Counted from the stretch's first letter, positions 1 through 9,439 are shown. The stretch: 64,000 nt of DNA from Streptomyces dioscori (GCF_003024195.1 NZ_KZ679050.1:248001-312000), one strand, 5' to 3'. Numbers and translations are program-made. The notes: generated by a model from the sequence alone, not told the origin.

Positions 1-2039
1 AGGGCGTCGATCAGCCGCCCCCGCTCGGCCACCACCCTTAGTGCGTCGGGGAGTTGGAACACCCCGGCCAGTGTGGCGGCGACGTACTCGCCGATGCTGT
101 GCCCGATGAGGGCGGCGGGACCGATCCCCCAGGCCATGTACTGCCGGGCCAGCGCGTACTCCACCGCGAACAGCGCCGGCTGGGTGAGGCGGGTGCGGCG
201 GAGGTCGTACCGCTCGTCCTGCCGGTCGCGCGACACGGGGTGGAGGGCGTCGCGCAGGTCGAAGCCGAGCGCGGGTTCGAGCAGATGCGCGCACTCGTCC
301 AAGGCCGCCCGGTAGACCGGCAGTTGCTCGTACCAGCCGCGGCCCATGGCGGGGTACTGCGCGCCCTGGCCGGGGAGCAGGAAGGTGACCGGGCGCGGGG
401 CGGGGTGCCCGGAGTCCTGGTAGACGTGCCGGGGTTCGCCGGTCCGTAGCGCGCGGACGGCGGTCTGCCGGTCCGGGGCGGTGACCACGGCCCGGTGGTC
501 GAAGGTGTGCCGGGTGGTGGCCTGGGTGTACGCGGCGTCGTCCAGGCGGGTGTCGCCGAGCGGGCTCTGCGGCACGGTGGGGTCGGGTGCGGTGGCCTCC
601 AGGTGGTCGGCGAGCGCGAGGCGTGCCTTCTCCAGGGCGGCCGGGGACTTGGCGGAGACCGGCAGCAGCACCACGGCCGGAGCCGGGGCGGCGCCCGGCA
701 CCTCGGCGGCGGCGGGCGGTGCCTCCTCCAGGACCACATGGGCGGTGGTGCCGCCCATGCCGGTGGAGGTGACCGCGCAGCGCAGGGCCGAACCGTCGGC
801 CTGCCACGGTTCGGCGGCGGTGGCCACCCGGAAGCGGGTTCCGTCGGCCGCGCACTCCGGGTTCCACGCGGTGAAGTGCGGCATCGGCACGATCGTGCGG
901 TGGTGCAGCATCAGCACGCACTTGATCAGGCCGGCCACCCCGGCCGCAGTGCTCAGGTGCCCGATGTTGGCCTTCACCGACCCCAGGGTGAGCGGCCCGT
1001 CGGTGCCGTACGCCTGGCGGGCCGCCGCGAGTTCGATCGGGTCCCCCATCCGCGTACCGGTGCCGTGGGCCTCCAGGTAGCTGACGGTGGCGGGGTCGAC
1101 GCCGGCGACGCCGAGGGCCTCGGCGAGTACGGCGGCCTGGCCGGACACGCCCGGAGCGGTGTATCCCGCGCGGTCGTTGCCGTCGTTGCCCACGGCCGAG
1201 CCGAGCAGTACGGCCCAGACGGTGTCGCCGTCGGCCAGCGCGTCCTCCAGCCGTTTGAGGGCGACGACACCGGCGCCGTTGCCGAACACCGTGCCGTCCG
1301 CGCCGGCGTCGAAGGGCCGTACCCGGCCGGAGGCGGAGGTGATGCCGTCGGGCTCGTACAGGTAACCGGCCTCCTGCGGGAAGCGCAGGGCGACACCGCC
1401 GGCCAGCGCGAGGTCGCACTCCTGCGACAGCAGGCTCTGGGCGGCCAGATGGACGGCGACCAGGGAGGTCGAACAGGCCGTCTGCACGGCGAAACTGGGG
1501 CCGGTCAGCTTGAGGTGGTAGGAGGCGCGGGTGGTCAGGTAGTTGGGGTCGTTGCCCATCAGGGTCGCCATGTCCTGCTGCATCCGCTCCAGCGAGCCGT
1601 TGAAGCCGCGCTCGCCGGTCAGCACGTTGTTCAGCAGGTACGTGCTGTGCAGCGACCCGGCGAAGACGCCGACGCGGCCCGGGTAGACCTCGGAGTCGTG
1701 GCCGCTGTGCTCCATGGCGGCCCAGGCGGTCTGCAGGAACAGCCGCAGCTGCGGGTCCATCCGCTCGGCCTCGCGGGAGCTGAGGAAGAAGAAGGACGCG
1801 TCGAACCGGTCGGTCTCCTCGACGACCGCCGCCCGGCGCACATGGCGTGTGTCGGCGAGGGTCCGTCCGGAGACTCCCGCGGCCGTCAGCCGCTCCTCGT
1901 CGAGGTCGGTGATGTGCTCGGTGCCCGCGAGCAGGTTCTGCCAGTAGTCGTGCGGGTTGCGGGCGCCCGGCAGTCGGCAGTCCATGCCGACGACGGCGAT
2001 ACGTCCGGCCGGGAAGGGGGCGTCCTGAAGCTCAGCCAT
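1..2039 (-). CDS. Type I modular polyketide synthase, KS-AT part (3' end beyond window)
   Basis: The visible 679 residues are a ketosynthase followed by the start of an acyltransferase. The KS has its cysteine in TACSTSL (about C189) and the two histidines in EAHGTGT and KANIGH. The AT shows GQGAQ and the nucleophile in GHSIGE (about S648). The frame is still open at base 1, so AT specificity, reductive domains and carrier protein lie outside. The ATG at 2039 has AGGAGG (2045-2050 on the plus strand) five bases upstream. Its start overlaps the 3' end of the A-PCP gene, so the KS probably extends the amino acid loaded there. The protein begins directly with KS, without a loading module. Confidence 0.95.
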   Translation of the reverse strand, partial: MAELQDAPFPAGRIAVVGMDCRLPGARNPHDYWQNLLAGTEHITDLDEERLTAAGVSGRTLADTRHVRRAAVVEETDRFDASFFFLSSREAERMDPQLRLFLQTAWAAMEHSGHDSEVYPGRVGVFAGSLHSTYLLNNVLTGERGFNGSLERMQQDMATLMGNDPNYLTTRASYHLKLTGPSFAVQTACSTSLVAVHLAAQSLLSQECDLALAGGVALRFPQEAGYLYEPDGITSASGRVRPFDAGADGTVFGNGAGVVALKRLEDALADGDTVWAVLLGSAVGNDGNDRAGYTAPGVSGQAAVLAEALGVAGVDPATVSYLEAHGTGTRMGDPIELAAARQAYGTDGPLTLGSVKANIGHLSTAAGVAGLIKCVLMLHHRTIVPMPHFTAWNPECAADGTRFRVATAAEPWQADGSALRCAVTSTGMGGTTAHVVLEEAPPAAAEVPGAAPAPAVVLLPVSAKSPAALEKARLALADHLEATAPDPTVPQSPLGDTRLDDAAYTQATTRHTFDHRAVVTAPDRQTAVRALRTGEPRHVYQDSGHPAPRPVTFLLPGQGAQYPAMGRGWYEQLPVYRAALDECAHLLEPALGFDLRDALHPVSRDRQDERYDLRRTRLTQPALFAVEYALARQYMAWGIGPAALIGHSIGEYVAATLAGVFQLPDALRVVAERGRLIDA

Positions 2040-4065
2040 GCGTGCCTCCTGGGGCGGTGCGGCGCTGATCGCCGACGGGCGGAGTGGGATGGGTGATGGG
2101 TCGGAGGGCGGGTTCGGAGCGGGTGGTGGGTTGCAGGGTGGCTTCCGCGTGGGCGGCGGTGATGGCCGCCGCCCGGCGTGGTGGGCGGGCGGTCCTGCGG
2201 CGCAGGCCGCGGGCGGCCCCCTGGGCGGCGTCGTCGGACGGCGGTCCGGAGCGTTCCGTCGTCAGCCGGGTGACCAGGGCGGACAGGGCGCGGATGGTCG
2301 GGGCCCGGTAGAGGTCGGTCATGCGCAGGGCCGGGGCGAGGGCGCGGGTGAGACGTTCGTGAACGGCGGCCATCCGCAGGGAGGTGCCGCCCAGATCGAA
2401 GAAGTTCTCCTCGGGACCGGGCGCGCGGACACCGAGTACGTCCTGCCAGGCCTCGGTGACGGCTGCCTCCACCGGCCCGTGCGTCGCCGGTGCGGGCCGG
2501 GCGCGGTAGGGCCCGGTCGCCGTGAGCGGATCGGGCAGGGCCGCACGGTCGATCTTGTGATTGGCCGTCAACGGCAGTTCTCGCAGGGCCACATAGGCGG
2601 TCGGCACGGCGTGATCGGGAAGCGTCCGCCGCAACTCGGCCCGCAGTAGCGCCGGTTCGAGCCCCTCACCCGTCTCGCCCACCACGTAGGCGGCGAGTTG
2701 ACGCTCGCCCATCCCGTCGGTGTACGGCGCCACCACCGCCTCGCGCACCTGTGCGAGCTGCTTGAGGGCGGCCTCCACCTCGCCGGTCTCCACCCGGATC
2801 CCGGAGATCTTGACCTGCGTCCCCCGGCGCCCGACGAGCAGCAGCGTCCCGTCGTCCAGCCGCCTGGCAAGGTCGCCCGTACGGTACGTCCTGCCGTCCG
2901 GGGCCGTGCCCGGGGCGAGGTGGTCGCTGACCACGACGATCTCGCCCTCCCCCGGCCCGTGGACCGTGCGGCCGTCGTCGTCGAGCAGCCGGATCTCCGT
3001 CTCGGGCACCGCCCGGCCCAGCGGGAACACACCGGTGGGCGGCCGGTAGGAGAGGTCGGCGACCCGCAGCAGGGCGCAGGAGCACTCCGTGGAACCGTAG
3101 GCCCCGGCCACCCGGCAGTGCGGCTCGAAGTGGCGCCGGCAGGCGTCGAGGTCGGCGAGGTGGAGGGTGTCGCCGCCGAGGGCGAGCATCCGCATGGCGG
3201 GCAACCGCACTCCGCGGGTCCCCATGGTCCGCGCCAGGGCCCGGAAGACCGGCAGCGTGGAGTGGTACACGGTGACCCGCTCGTCGGCCAGCCACTCCAA
3301 CAGGCCTGTGACACCGAGCGACTTGAGGTCCACCGGGTACAGCGCCGCCCCGTTGAGGAGCGCGGCGAAGGTGTCCTGGACCGCCGAGTCCCAGCTGTAC
3401 GCGGACTGCAGGGAGAGCCGGTCGAGGGGGCCCACCGCGAGCCCGTCGGTCCAGACGCGGATGTGGTGCAGCACGTTGCGATGTGTCTGGGTGACGGGCT
3501 TGGGGCGGCCGGTGGAGCCCGAGGTGAACAGGACGTACGCCTCCGACTCCGGGCGCGCGGGGCTCTCCTCGACGAGAGGGTTGTCCCGCACCGGCTCGTA
3601 CTGCCGGACCAGTGCCTCGTACGAGAGCACCGGGCAGGACAGCCCGTCGACGATCGACGGGGCCGACCCCATGTGCTCGGGGCCGGCGACGAGCGTACGG
3701 ATGCCCGCGTCGGCGGCCATGCCGGCCAGTCTCGGTGGCGGATAGGCGGCGTCCAGGGGGACGTAGGACAGGCCGGCGCGCAGCGCGCCGAGGAGGGCGC
3801 CGATCATCTCGGCGCCGTGCGAGAAGAGCAGTCCGACCCGGTCTCCCGGGCGCAGACCGGCGTCGGCCAGCGCGGCGGACACCCGGGCGGACAGCTCCGC
3901 GGTCCGCCGGTAGGTCCAGCGGACGTCCGGGGTGACGACGGCCTCCCGGTGGGGGAAGGCGTCGGCGGTCCGCAGGAAGCGGTGGATCAGGGTGCCCGCC
4001 CGGTCGGCGTCCGGGAACGGACGGTGACCGGTGTGCACGGCGGTCACCGGAACGGTGTGGGTCAT
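2032..4065 (-). CDS. NRPS-like adenylation-PCP protein (A-T), probable starter loader for the PKS
   Basis: This 677-residue protein should activate an amino or aryl acid and load it on its own carrier domain. The A domain runs from about residue 25 to 520: LFTSGSTGRPK, a core aspartate in SWDSAV (so an alpha-amino acid is plausible), YGSTE, YRTGDLA, and an altered A10 motif NHKID that keeps the lysine. The PCP follows with LGGTSL (S562). About 75 Arg/Ala/Pro-rich residues trail the PCP and could be a linker or docking tail. No condensation domain is present. The ATG at 4065 overlaps the upstream stop (ATGA) and has GAGGAG eight bases before it. Substrate specificity cannot be read confidently. 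Confidence 0.93.
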   Translation of the reverse strand: MTHTVPVTAVHTGHRPFPDADRAGTLIHRFLRTADAFPHREAVVTPDVRWTYRRTAELSARVSAALADAGLRPGDRVGLLFSHGAEMIGALLGALRAGLSYVPLDAAYPPPRLAGMAADAGIRTLVAGPEHMGSAPSIVDGLSCPVLSYEALVRQYEPVRDNPLVEESPARPESEAYVLFTSGSTGRPKPVTQTHRNVLHHIRVWTDGLAVGPLDRLSLQSAYSWDSAVQDTFAALLNGAALYPVDLKSLGVTGLLEWLADERVTVYHSTLPVFRALARTMGTRGVRLPAMRMLALGGDTLHLADLDACRRHFEPHCRVAGAYGSTECSCALLRVADLSYRPPTGVFPLGRAVPETEIRLLDDDGRTVHGPGEGEIVVVSDHLAPGTAPDGRTYRTGDLARRLDDGTLLLVGRRGTQVKISGIRVETGEVEAALKQLAQVREAVVAPYTDGMGERQLAAYVVGETGEGLEPALLRAELRRTLPDHAVPTAYVALRELPLTANHKIDRAALPDPLTATGPYRARPAPATHGPVEAAVTEAWQDVLGVRAPGPEENFFDLGGTSLRMAAVHERLTRALAPALRMTDLYRAPTIRALSALVTRLTTERSGPPSDDAAQGAARGLRRRTARPPRRAAAITAAHAEATLQPTTRSEPALRPITHPTPPVGDQRRTAPGGTHG

Positions 4066-5123
4066 GTGCGGCTCTCCTCGGCCGGTTCGTAGGCGAAGAC
4101 CACCGCGGGGTGGGCGGGGCGTCCTCGCAGTTCGGCGTACGCGTCGGCGGCCTGCTCCAGCGGCAGCCGGGGTAGGCCCATCCGGTCCGGGCGGACGGCC
4201 CCGTCGGCGATCAGGTCCAGGGCCCGCTGCAGGTTCTCGGTGACGGTCGCCTGGCCCCGGGGCGGGGTGACGTCGGTGTAGCCGCGGGCGTAGGCGTAGT
4301 CGCGGTATCCCGCTCCGCAGCGGGCCGCGTACCGCAGGTCCAGATTGCCCAGGTCGACGCTGAACTCGACCCGCGCGGCGAACCGTCCCACACCGACCAC
4401 CCGTGGCCGGACGGGGGCGCGGCCGGCCCAGCGGGCTGCCTCGGCCAGGGTGCCGCTCGCCTCTCCGGTACCGCAGAGGAAGACACAGCGGGAACTCCCG
4501 GCCGGGGCCGGGGCGCCGGGCGGGCCAGGCGGGAAGGGCGACTCCCACACCCGCACGTCCAGCGCCTCGGCCGTGCGCAGCCGGCCGGGATGCAGGTCGG
4601 TGACGGTGACCTGGTGCCCGGCGGCAGCGGCGGTCTGGGCGATCAGCAGTCCGACCATGCCCGCGCCGACGACCGCGACCTCGTCACCGGGGCTCAGTTC
4701 GGCACGGTCGACGGCGTGCACGGCGGTGGCGGCCAGGTTGGCCACGACGGCGTCGGCCAGGTGCATGGTGTCGGGCACCCGTCGGCACAGCCGGTAGGGC
4801 ACGACGACCACGTCGCCGTGGGTGGCCTCGCCCCATCCCATCGCGGTCACCCGGTCGCCCACCGCGAAGCCGGTCGTGCCGGGGCCGACGGCTTCCACCG
4901 TGCCCGCCGAGCAGTAGCCCAGCGGGAAGGTCTCGCCGCTGCCCATCAGCCGGTCCAGGTAGTGCAGTTCGGTGCCGGGGCTGATCAGGCTGTACGCCGC
5001 GCGGATGCGCAACTCGCCGGTGCCGACCGGTCCGACGCCCACCTCGACCGGCTCGGGCAGTGCGCCGCGGCCGGCCAGCAGTCGTCGCGACAGGACCGTG
5101 CGGGTGTCCACGGCAGAGGTCAT
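4062..5123 (-). CDS. Zinc-type medium-chain dehydrogenase/reductase-like oxidoreductase
   Basis: This 353-residue protein has the MDR fold. The N-terminal GroES-like part carries YSLISPGTE, typical of the BchC-like or bi-domain oxidoreductase branch. The Rossmann part has VAVVGAGMVGLLIAQ near residue 150. It should use NAD(P)H on an alcohol/ketone or enoyl-type substrate. It overlaps both neighbours by ATGA, and GAGGGAG precedes the ATG. Next to the EPSPS-like and Fe-S genes it could reduce or oxidise a carbocyclic intermediate, but that is inference. Substrate unknown. Confidence 0.9.
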   Translation of the reverse strand: MTSAVDTRTVLSRRLLAGRGALPEPVEVGVGPVGTGELRIRAAYSLISPGTELHYLDRLMGSGETFPLGYCSAGTVEAVGPGTTGFAVGDRVTAMGWGEATHGDVVVVPYRLCRRVPDTMHLADAVVANLAATAVHAVDRAELSPGDEVAVVGAGMVGLLIAQTAAAAGHQVTVTDLHPGRLRTAEALDVRVWESPFPPGPPGAPAPAGSSRCVFLCGTGEASGTLAEAARWAGRAPVRPRVVGVGRFAARVEFSVDLGNLDLRYAARCGAGYRDYAYARGYTDVTPPRGQATVTENLQRALDLIADGAVRPDRMGLPRLPLEQAADAYAELRGRPAHPAVVFAYEPAEESRT

Positions 5124-6445
5124 CGGCTGCTCCCTCGGTCGGCGACGGTCAGCCGGTCCGCCGGCCCGTCCGCAAGCGACTCCGCCGACCGCGCAGTCGA
5201 CCGCTCAGTCGGCCGCTCCGCCGACCGGTGCGTGGGTGGGTCCTCGCCGGGTACGGCGATCCACCGTTCGTCCGGGACGATCTCCAGTTGCTCCCGGTGA
5301 CCGGGGATCGGGCCGTGCGGCACGGGCCTGCCGGACCTCTCGTACGAGGCGCGGCGGTTGCGTTTGCGCTCCAGGCCGAGGTTCAGCCCGGACAGGTCCG
5401 TGGGCCTGCCCGTGAAGAAGCCGTGGTCCCGGGCCGCGGCGACCGCGGCGGCACCGGCCCCGGTACGGACGAACACCCGGCCGTGCTTGAGTTCGCGCGC
5501 CCTGTCCACGCTGGCGGCGAAGATATTGGGATCGCCGTCGCTGACGCTGACGTCGGCCAGCCCCGACAGCCAGTCCCCGCACGACAGACAGCGGTACGTC
5601 TTGTTCTTCGCGAAGTCCCGCACGGCCTGCCAGAACGCCACCCGGTGGTCGCCGCCGTCCCGGGTGCCGATCGCGATCTCACCGGGGTAGTCGCCCTCGC
5701 GGTAGCGGAGCCGGACCACGGAGTCGACCGGGATCAGCGCGCGTTCCTCGATGACGGCCCGGGTGCCCTCGGGACGGGTGCTGGACGAGCAGGCGGGTTC
5801 GACGGCGAGCACGACATGGTCGCGGGCCCAGCGCCCGGCGGCGGTGTCCATGGCCTGGAGCTTGCGCAGCGCCTGGATGTGGCAGGCGACGCCGACCACC
5901 GCCACGTCGGCGTCGGGTTCGGTGAGCATCACGTCCCGGAGCGCGCCCAGATAGGGGGCGAGCTGGTACGTGGACTGCGCGGTCTCCGCCAGCAGGTGCG
6001 GCTCCCGGACCAGGGCGGGCGCGGCCCGCCAGGGCTGCTCCGGGTCCCGGCCCATCGTCAGTACGACGTCGGTGCCGAGCACCGCGAGTGCGGTCTGGAG
6101 GAGTGCGGTGAGGCTGCCGCCGCTCGCGGACGCCTCGAAGACGACGGGGTCGAGCGCGTGGCCGGCGAGCACCTCGGAGAAGATGCCGGTCCACCGCTCC
6201 CGCGAAGTACGGCTCCGCCCGAACAGCCTCGTCTCGGCGGCCGGGGTGCCCGGGTCGGCGCCGGGGCAGACGTCCAGGCAGTCCTGGCACTCGCCGCAGT
6301 CGGACTCGGTCCACGAGGGTTCGGTGAGCACCGGTTCAAGGCCCGAGAAGCCCACCACCCCGGCGGGGCAGGCGAGTTGGCAGGCCCCGCACACGGTGCA
6401 CAGGTCGTTCCGCAGTACGGCTTCGGAGAGTTGCTGGAACGTCAT
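5120..6445 (-). CDS. Coenzyme F420 hydrogenase/dehydrogenase beta-subunit-like protein with two [4Fe-4S] clusters
   Basis: The 441-residue product begins with a ferredoxin-like region with two cysteine clusters, CTVCGACQLACP (near residue 16) and CGECQDCLDVCP (near 50), then FrhB-type N- and C-terminal domains. A further cysteine pair, CLSCG, lies near residue 290. Such proteins pass electrons between iron-sulfur clusters and a flavin or F420. In this operon a reductive step on an early intermediate is likely. The ATG at 6445 has AGGAGGAG just upstream. A longer frame exists but lacks family similarity. The last 45 or so residues are a low-complexity Ser/Ala/Arg/Glu/Asp tail built from degenerate short repeats, unlike the conserved core. 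Confidence 0.9.
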   Translation of the reverse strand: MTFQQLSEAVLRNDLCTVCGACQLACPAGVVGFSGLEPVLTEPSWTESDCGECQDCLDVCPGADPGTPAAETRLFGRSRTSRERWTGIFSEVLAGHALDPVVFEASASGGSLTALLQTALAVLGTDVVLTMGRDPEQPWRAAPALVREPHLLAETAQSTYQLAPYLGALRDVMLTEPDADVAVVGVACHIQALRKLQAMDTAAGRWARDHVVLAVEPACSSSTRPEGTRAVIEERALIPVDSVVRLRYREGDYPGEIAIGTRDGGDHRVAFWQAVRDFAKNKTYRCLSCGDWLSGLADVSVSDGDPNIFAASVDRARELKHGRVFVRTGAGAAAVAAARDHGFFTGRPTDLSGLNLGLERKRNRRASYERSGRPVPHGPIPGHREQLEIVPDERWIAVPGEDPPTHRSAERPTERSTARSAESLADGPADRLTVADRGSSR

Positions 6446-7839
6446 CGCAGGACTCCTCCTGCCTGGTCCGCTGCTCCCCGGCCCGCTTCTCCCCGGCTCA
6501 CTTCTGTCCGGCCCGCTTCTGTCCGGTCGGCGTCGGAGACCGCGGTGGCGAGGGCTCGGAGGAGGAACTCCAGCTCGTACTCCGTCAGCAGGGCAGGCGG
6601 GACGATCTTGACAGTGGCCCCTTCCGGTCCCCCTCCGAACAGCAGCAGCCGGGCCCGTGACGCGGCCTCGACGACCGCCTCGGCGCGCGCCGGGTCGGGC
6701 CGGCCGTGCCGGGTGCAGTCGAAGGCCGCCAGGGCCCCGGCGGTGCGCACGGCGGCCATCCACGGGTGATGGGCGGCGAGTTCGCCGAGCCGGACACCGA
6801 GCCGCCGCCCCAGGGACCGGGCCCTGGCCGGGACGTCCTGGGTGACCAGGGTGTCGAGGACCGCCGAGGCGGCGGCGCAGCACAGCGGGCTGCCGGAGTA
6901 CGTCGACGTCTGCACCCCTGGGGGCAGCGCGTCCATGACCCGCCGTTCTCCCAGTACGGCGCTGATCGGGAAGCCGTTGCCCAGCGTCTTGCCGACCAGG
7001 GTCAGGTCGGGAACCTCCGCCATGAGTTCGGCCGTGAACATCCGTCCCGCGCGGCCGAGTCCGGTGTAGATCTCGTCCAGCACCAGCAGGGCGCCCCGGT
7101 CGTGCGCGGCCCGCGCGATCAGGTCCAGCAGGGCCGGGTCGACGGTCAGCACCCCCTCGGTGACCTGGATCGGCTCCAGGACGACGGCGGCCACTCCCCC
7201 GTGGCGTTCGGCTTCGTCCAGTGCGGCGGTCAGCGATGACAGGAAAGCCGCTGTGCCGGCCGCTGTCCCACCTGAGCCGTTCTCACAGGGCTGCGAGCCG
7301 TCCTCGTACAGGTGCGCCCCGTCCTCGTACGGGCGCCGAGGATCCGGCAGCGCGGCCGTGAAGACCGAGCCGTGCGGCCCGGCGCCGAACCGCTTGAACT
7401 CGGCCCGCCAGGTCAGTGCCAGCGCCCCCGCGGTCTTGCCGTGGTAGGCGTGGCGGAAGCCGACGACCGACCGGTGTCCCGTCGCCGCGCGGGCCACTTT
7501 CAGGGCGGCCTCGACGGCTTCCGAGCCGGTCACGGTGGGCAGCACCGCGGGCTCCCGGTAGGGGGACAGCGCACCCAGCCGGCGGACCATCCGGAGGCGC
7601 GGATCGGAGTTCAGCCTGCAGCCGGTGTGGGCGAGCCGCGTCAGCTGGGCGGCGGCGGCCTCGACGACCGCCGGATGCTGGTGGCCGAGGGTGGCCGCCC
7701 CGCTGCCGGAGGTGCCGTCGAACCAGGCGGTCCCGTCGTCGGTACGGAGCCAGGGGCCGTGGCCGGAGCTGAACGCGGGGCCCGCCGTGGTACCGGTCGA
7801 CCGGGCCTCGTACGCCGTGCGTAATCGGTTGCTGTTCAT
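6442..7839 (-). CDS. Class III (acetylornithine/omega-type) PLP aminotransferase; contains a TTA codon
   Basis: This 465-residue protein is a fold-type I aminotransferase. It has the PLP aspartate in LLVLDEIYTGLGR and the Schiff-base lysine in LVGKTLGNGFP (K284). It should aminate a ketone or aldehyde made by the neighbouring enzymes. Codon 6 is TTA (7822-7824), so translation probably depends on the bldA tRNA. The ATG at 7839 shares a base with the upstream stop (TGATG). Two low-complexity stretches look like repeat expansions: YEDG/ENG repeats near residue 170 and a Glu/Ala/Gly/Arg repeat at the C-terminus. The amino acceptor cannot be deduced. Confidence 0.93.
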   Translation of the reverse strand: MNSNRLRTAYEARSTGTTAGPAFSSGHGPWLRTDDGTAWFDGTSGSGAATLGHQHPAVVEAAAAQLTRLAHTGCRLNSDPRLRMVRRLGALSPYREPAVLPTVTGSEAVEAALKVARAATGHRSVVGFRHAYHGKTAGALALTWRAEFKRFGAGPHGSVFTAALPDPRRPYEDGAHLYEDGSQPCENGSGGTAAGTAAFLSSLTAALDEAERHGGVAAVVLEPIQVTEGVLTVDPALLDLIARAAHDRGALLVLDEIYTGLGRAGRMFTAELMAEVPDLTLVGKTLGNGFPISAVLGERRVMDALPPGVQTSTYSGSPLCCAAASAVLDTLVTQDVPARARSLGRRLGVRLGELAAHHPWMAAVRTAGALAAFDCTRHGRPDPARAEAVVEAASRARLLLFGGGPEGATVKIVPPALLTEYELEFLLRALATAVSDADRTEAGRTEVSRGEAGRGAADQAGGVLR

Positions 7840-9281
7840 CACAGGGTGACCTCGTGGATCGCGGCGCCGACCGCCCGCAGGACGGCGGTGAAACCGGGGA
7901 AGGACGTGGTGTGGCAGGCGCCGCCGGTGATCGTGGTGCGCCCGAGCAGAGCTGTGGCCAGGGTGGCCGCGGCCATGGCGACGCGGTGGTCCTCGAACCC
8001 GGGCACGGTCCCGGCGGACAGCCCGTCGGTGCCGCCCGCACCCGATCCGTGCACCGTCAGCCCGTCCGGTTCCACGGCGACACGGGCGCCGAAGGCGGCG
8101 GCCATCCGCGCGGTCGTTTCGAGCCGGTCCGTCTCCTTGAACCGCAGTTCCCCGGCGCAGCCGATCCTCGACGTGCCGGGCAGCCGGGCCGCGACCACGG
8201 CGATCAGCGGCACCTCGTCGATCAGGGCGTGCAGTGTCCCGGGGTCGTCGGCCGTCACCGCCCGGACGCCGTCCAGACCGGCCCTGGCGACGACCGTACC
8301 GACGGGTTCGCCGCCGGCGGTGGTGCGCAGGTCCTGGTAGTCGACGGCTGCCCCGGCGCGGCGCAGGACGTCGAAGAAGCCGGTCCTGGTCGGATTCAGG
8401 CAGACGTCGGGGATCCGCAGTTCTCCGCCGCCGCCCCGCAACAGGTGCGCGGCGACGGGATAGGCCGCCAGCGACGGGTCGCCGGGGACGTCGATGACCG
8501 GCGGCACGGAACAGGCTCCACCGTCGTAGCCGACCGCGCCGGGGCCCTCGGTCAGCCGGGCGCCGAAGGCGGCGAGCATCCGCTCGGTGTGGTCCCGTGA
8601 GCGCACGGGGTGGCGCAGTTCGACCGGTACGCCGGCCGCGACCGCGCCGAGCAGGACCGCCGAACGGGCCTGGGCGCTGCCCACGGCCAACTCCACCCGC
8701 CGGGAGCGGTGCACCCGGCCGCTGACGAGCACCGGCAGCCGGCCGGGGTCGCCCAAGTAGCGGATGTCCGACCCCAGTTCGTTCAGGGGGGCGACGATCC
8801 AGTCCATGGGGCGGTGCCGCAGCACGTCGTCCCCGTCCACGACGGCGGCCCGTCCGGTGCCTGCGAGCACCCCGATCAGAAGCCGGGCTGCCGCGCTGGA
8901 ACCCGCGGTCTCCAGATAGGGGATGCCGTCCGGCCACGACGGACTGCTGTCCGGCCAGTGCGGGATCCCGTGGTGGGGGCGCACCGGCTGGGGGACGGGG
9001 GCGGCGCGGCGCACGGTGAGGACGTCCCCCTCGACGAGGGTGTCCAGGCCGAGTGCCCCGAGGGCCGGGAACAGCGCGCGGACCGCGCCGCCCAGGTTGG
9101 CGTTGCGGATCGTGAGCCGCCGCGGCGCCCCGGGCAGCAGGGCGGCCAGCAGGGCGCGGTGGCTGACCGACTTGTCGCCGGGCACCTCGACGGTGGACGC
9201 CGGACGGCCGGTTCTGCCGCCCTCGACGACGAGGTCGGGTGAGATGGTCGCGGGCCTGTCATGGCCCTTCACTTCCAGCAC
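7839..9281 (-). CDS. EPSP synthase (AroA)-like enolpyruvyltransferase homologue with altered active site
   Basis: This protein of about 480 residues has the two-domain EPSPS fold. Conserved parts are PGDKSVSHR, LRHRPMD, SRDHTERML, LRFKETDRL and DHRVAMA. Three places differ from true AroA: the NAG-T loop reads TAGSSAAAR, the SSQ motif reads SAQ, and the C-terminal lysine that contacts PEP and phosphate (CxxKSFP) is Thr459 in CHTTSFPGF. A standard PEP transfer is therefore doubtful. I chose the GTG at 9281 because GGGAG lies seven bases upstream; the frame stays open to a GTG at 9344 without a ribosome-binding site. EPSPS homologues are known in shikimate-derived cyclohexanecarboxylate cassettes, so a carbocyclic building block is one possibility. 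Confidence 0.9.
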   Translation of the reverse strand: MLEVKGHDRPATISPDLVVEGGRTGRPASTVEVPGDKSVSHRALLAALLPGAPRRLTIRNANLGGAVRALFPALGALGLDTLVEGDVLTVRRAAPVPQPVRPHHGIPHWPDSSPSWPDGIPYLETAGSSAAARLLIGVLAGTGRAAVVDGDDVLRHRPMDWIVAPLNELGSDIRYLGDPGRLPVLVSGRVHRSRRVELAVGSAQARSAVLLGAVAAGVPVELRHPVRSRDHTERMLAAFGARLTEGPGAVGYDGGACSVPPVIDVPGDPSLAAYPVAAHLLRGGGGELRIPDVCLNPTRTGFFDVLRRAGAAVDYQDLRTTAGGEPVGTVVARAGLDGVRAVTADDPGTLHALIDEVPLIAVVAARLPGTSRIGCAGELRFKETDRLETTARMAAAFGARVAVEPDGLTVHGSGAGGTDGLSAGTVPGFEDHRVAMAAATLATALLGRTTITGGACHTTSFPGFTAVLRAVGAAIHEVTL

Positions 9282-9439
9282 GGACACACTCCCATGGCGA
9301 CCGGACAGGGCCGGCCGCCGGAATCGAGACGGACTGGGCGGCACCGCTCAGTGCGCGGCCACCCGGCGGCACGAGGCCGCTGCGCGGACGAGGCAGGGCA
9401 CGCCGCTCCTACCGCGGCATGCCGGTCGGTATCACCCGG

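Noticed and set aside
495..2096. Open frame of 533 codons on the plus strand
   Set aside because: It mirrors the KS domain on the other strand, whose motifs are unmistakable.
9282..9439. Possible N-terminal extension of the EPSPS-like protein or a small gene
   Set aside because: There is no ribosome-binding site at the GTG 9344, and the extra codons lack family similarity. No other frame looks coding.
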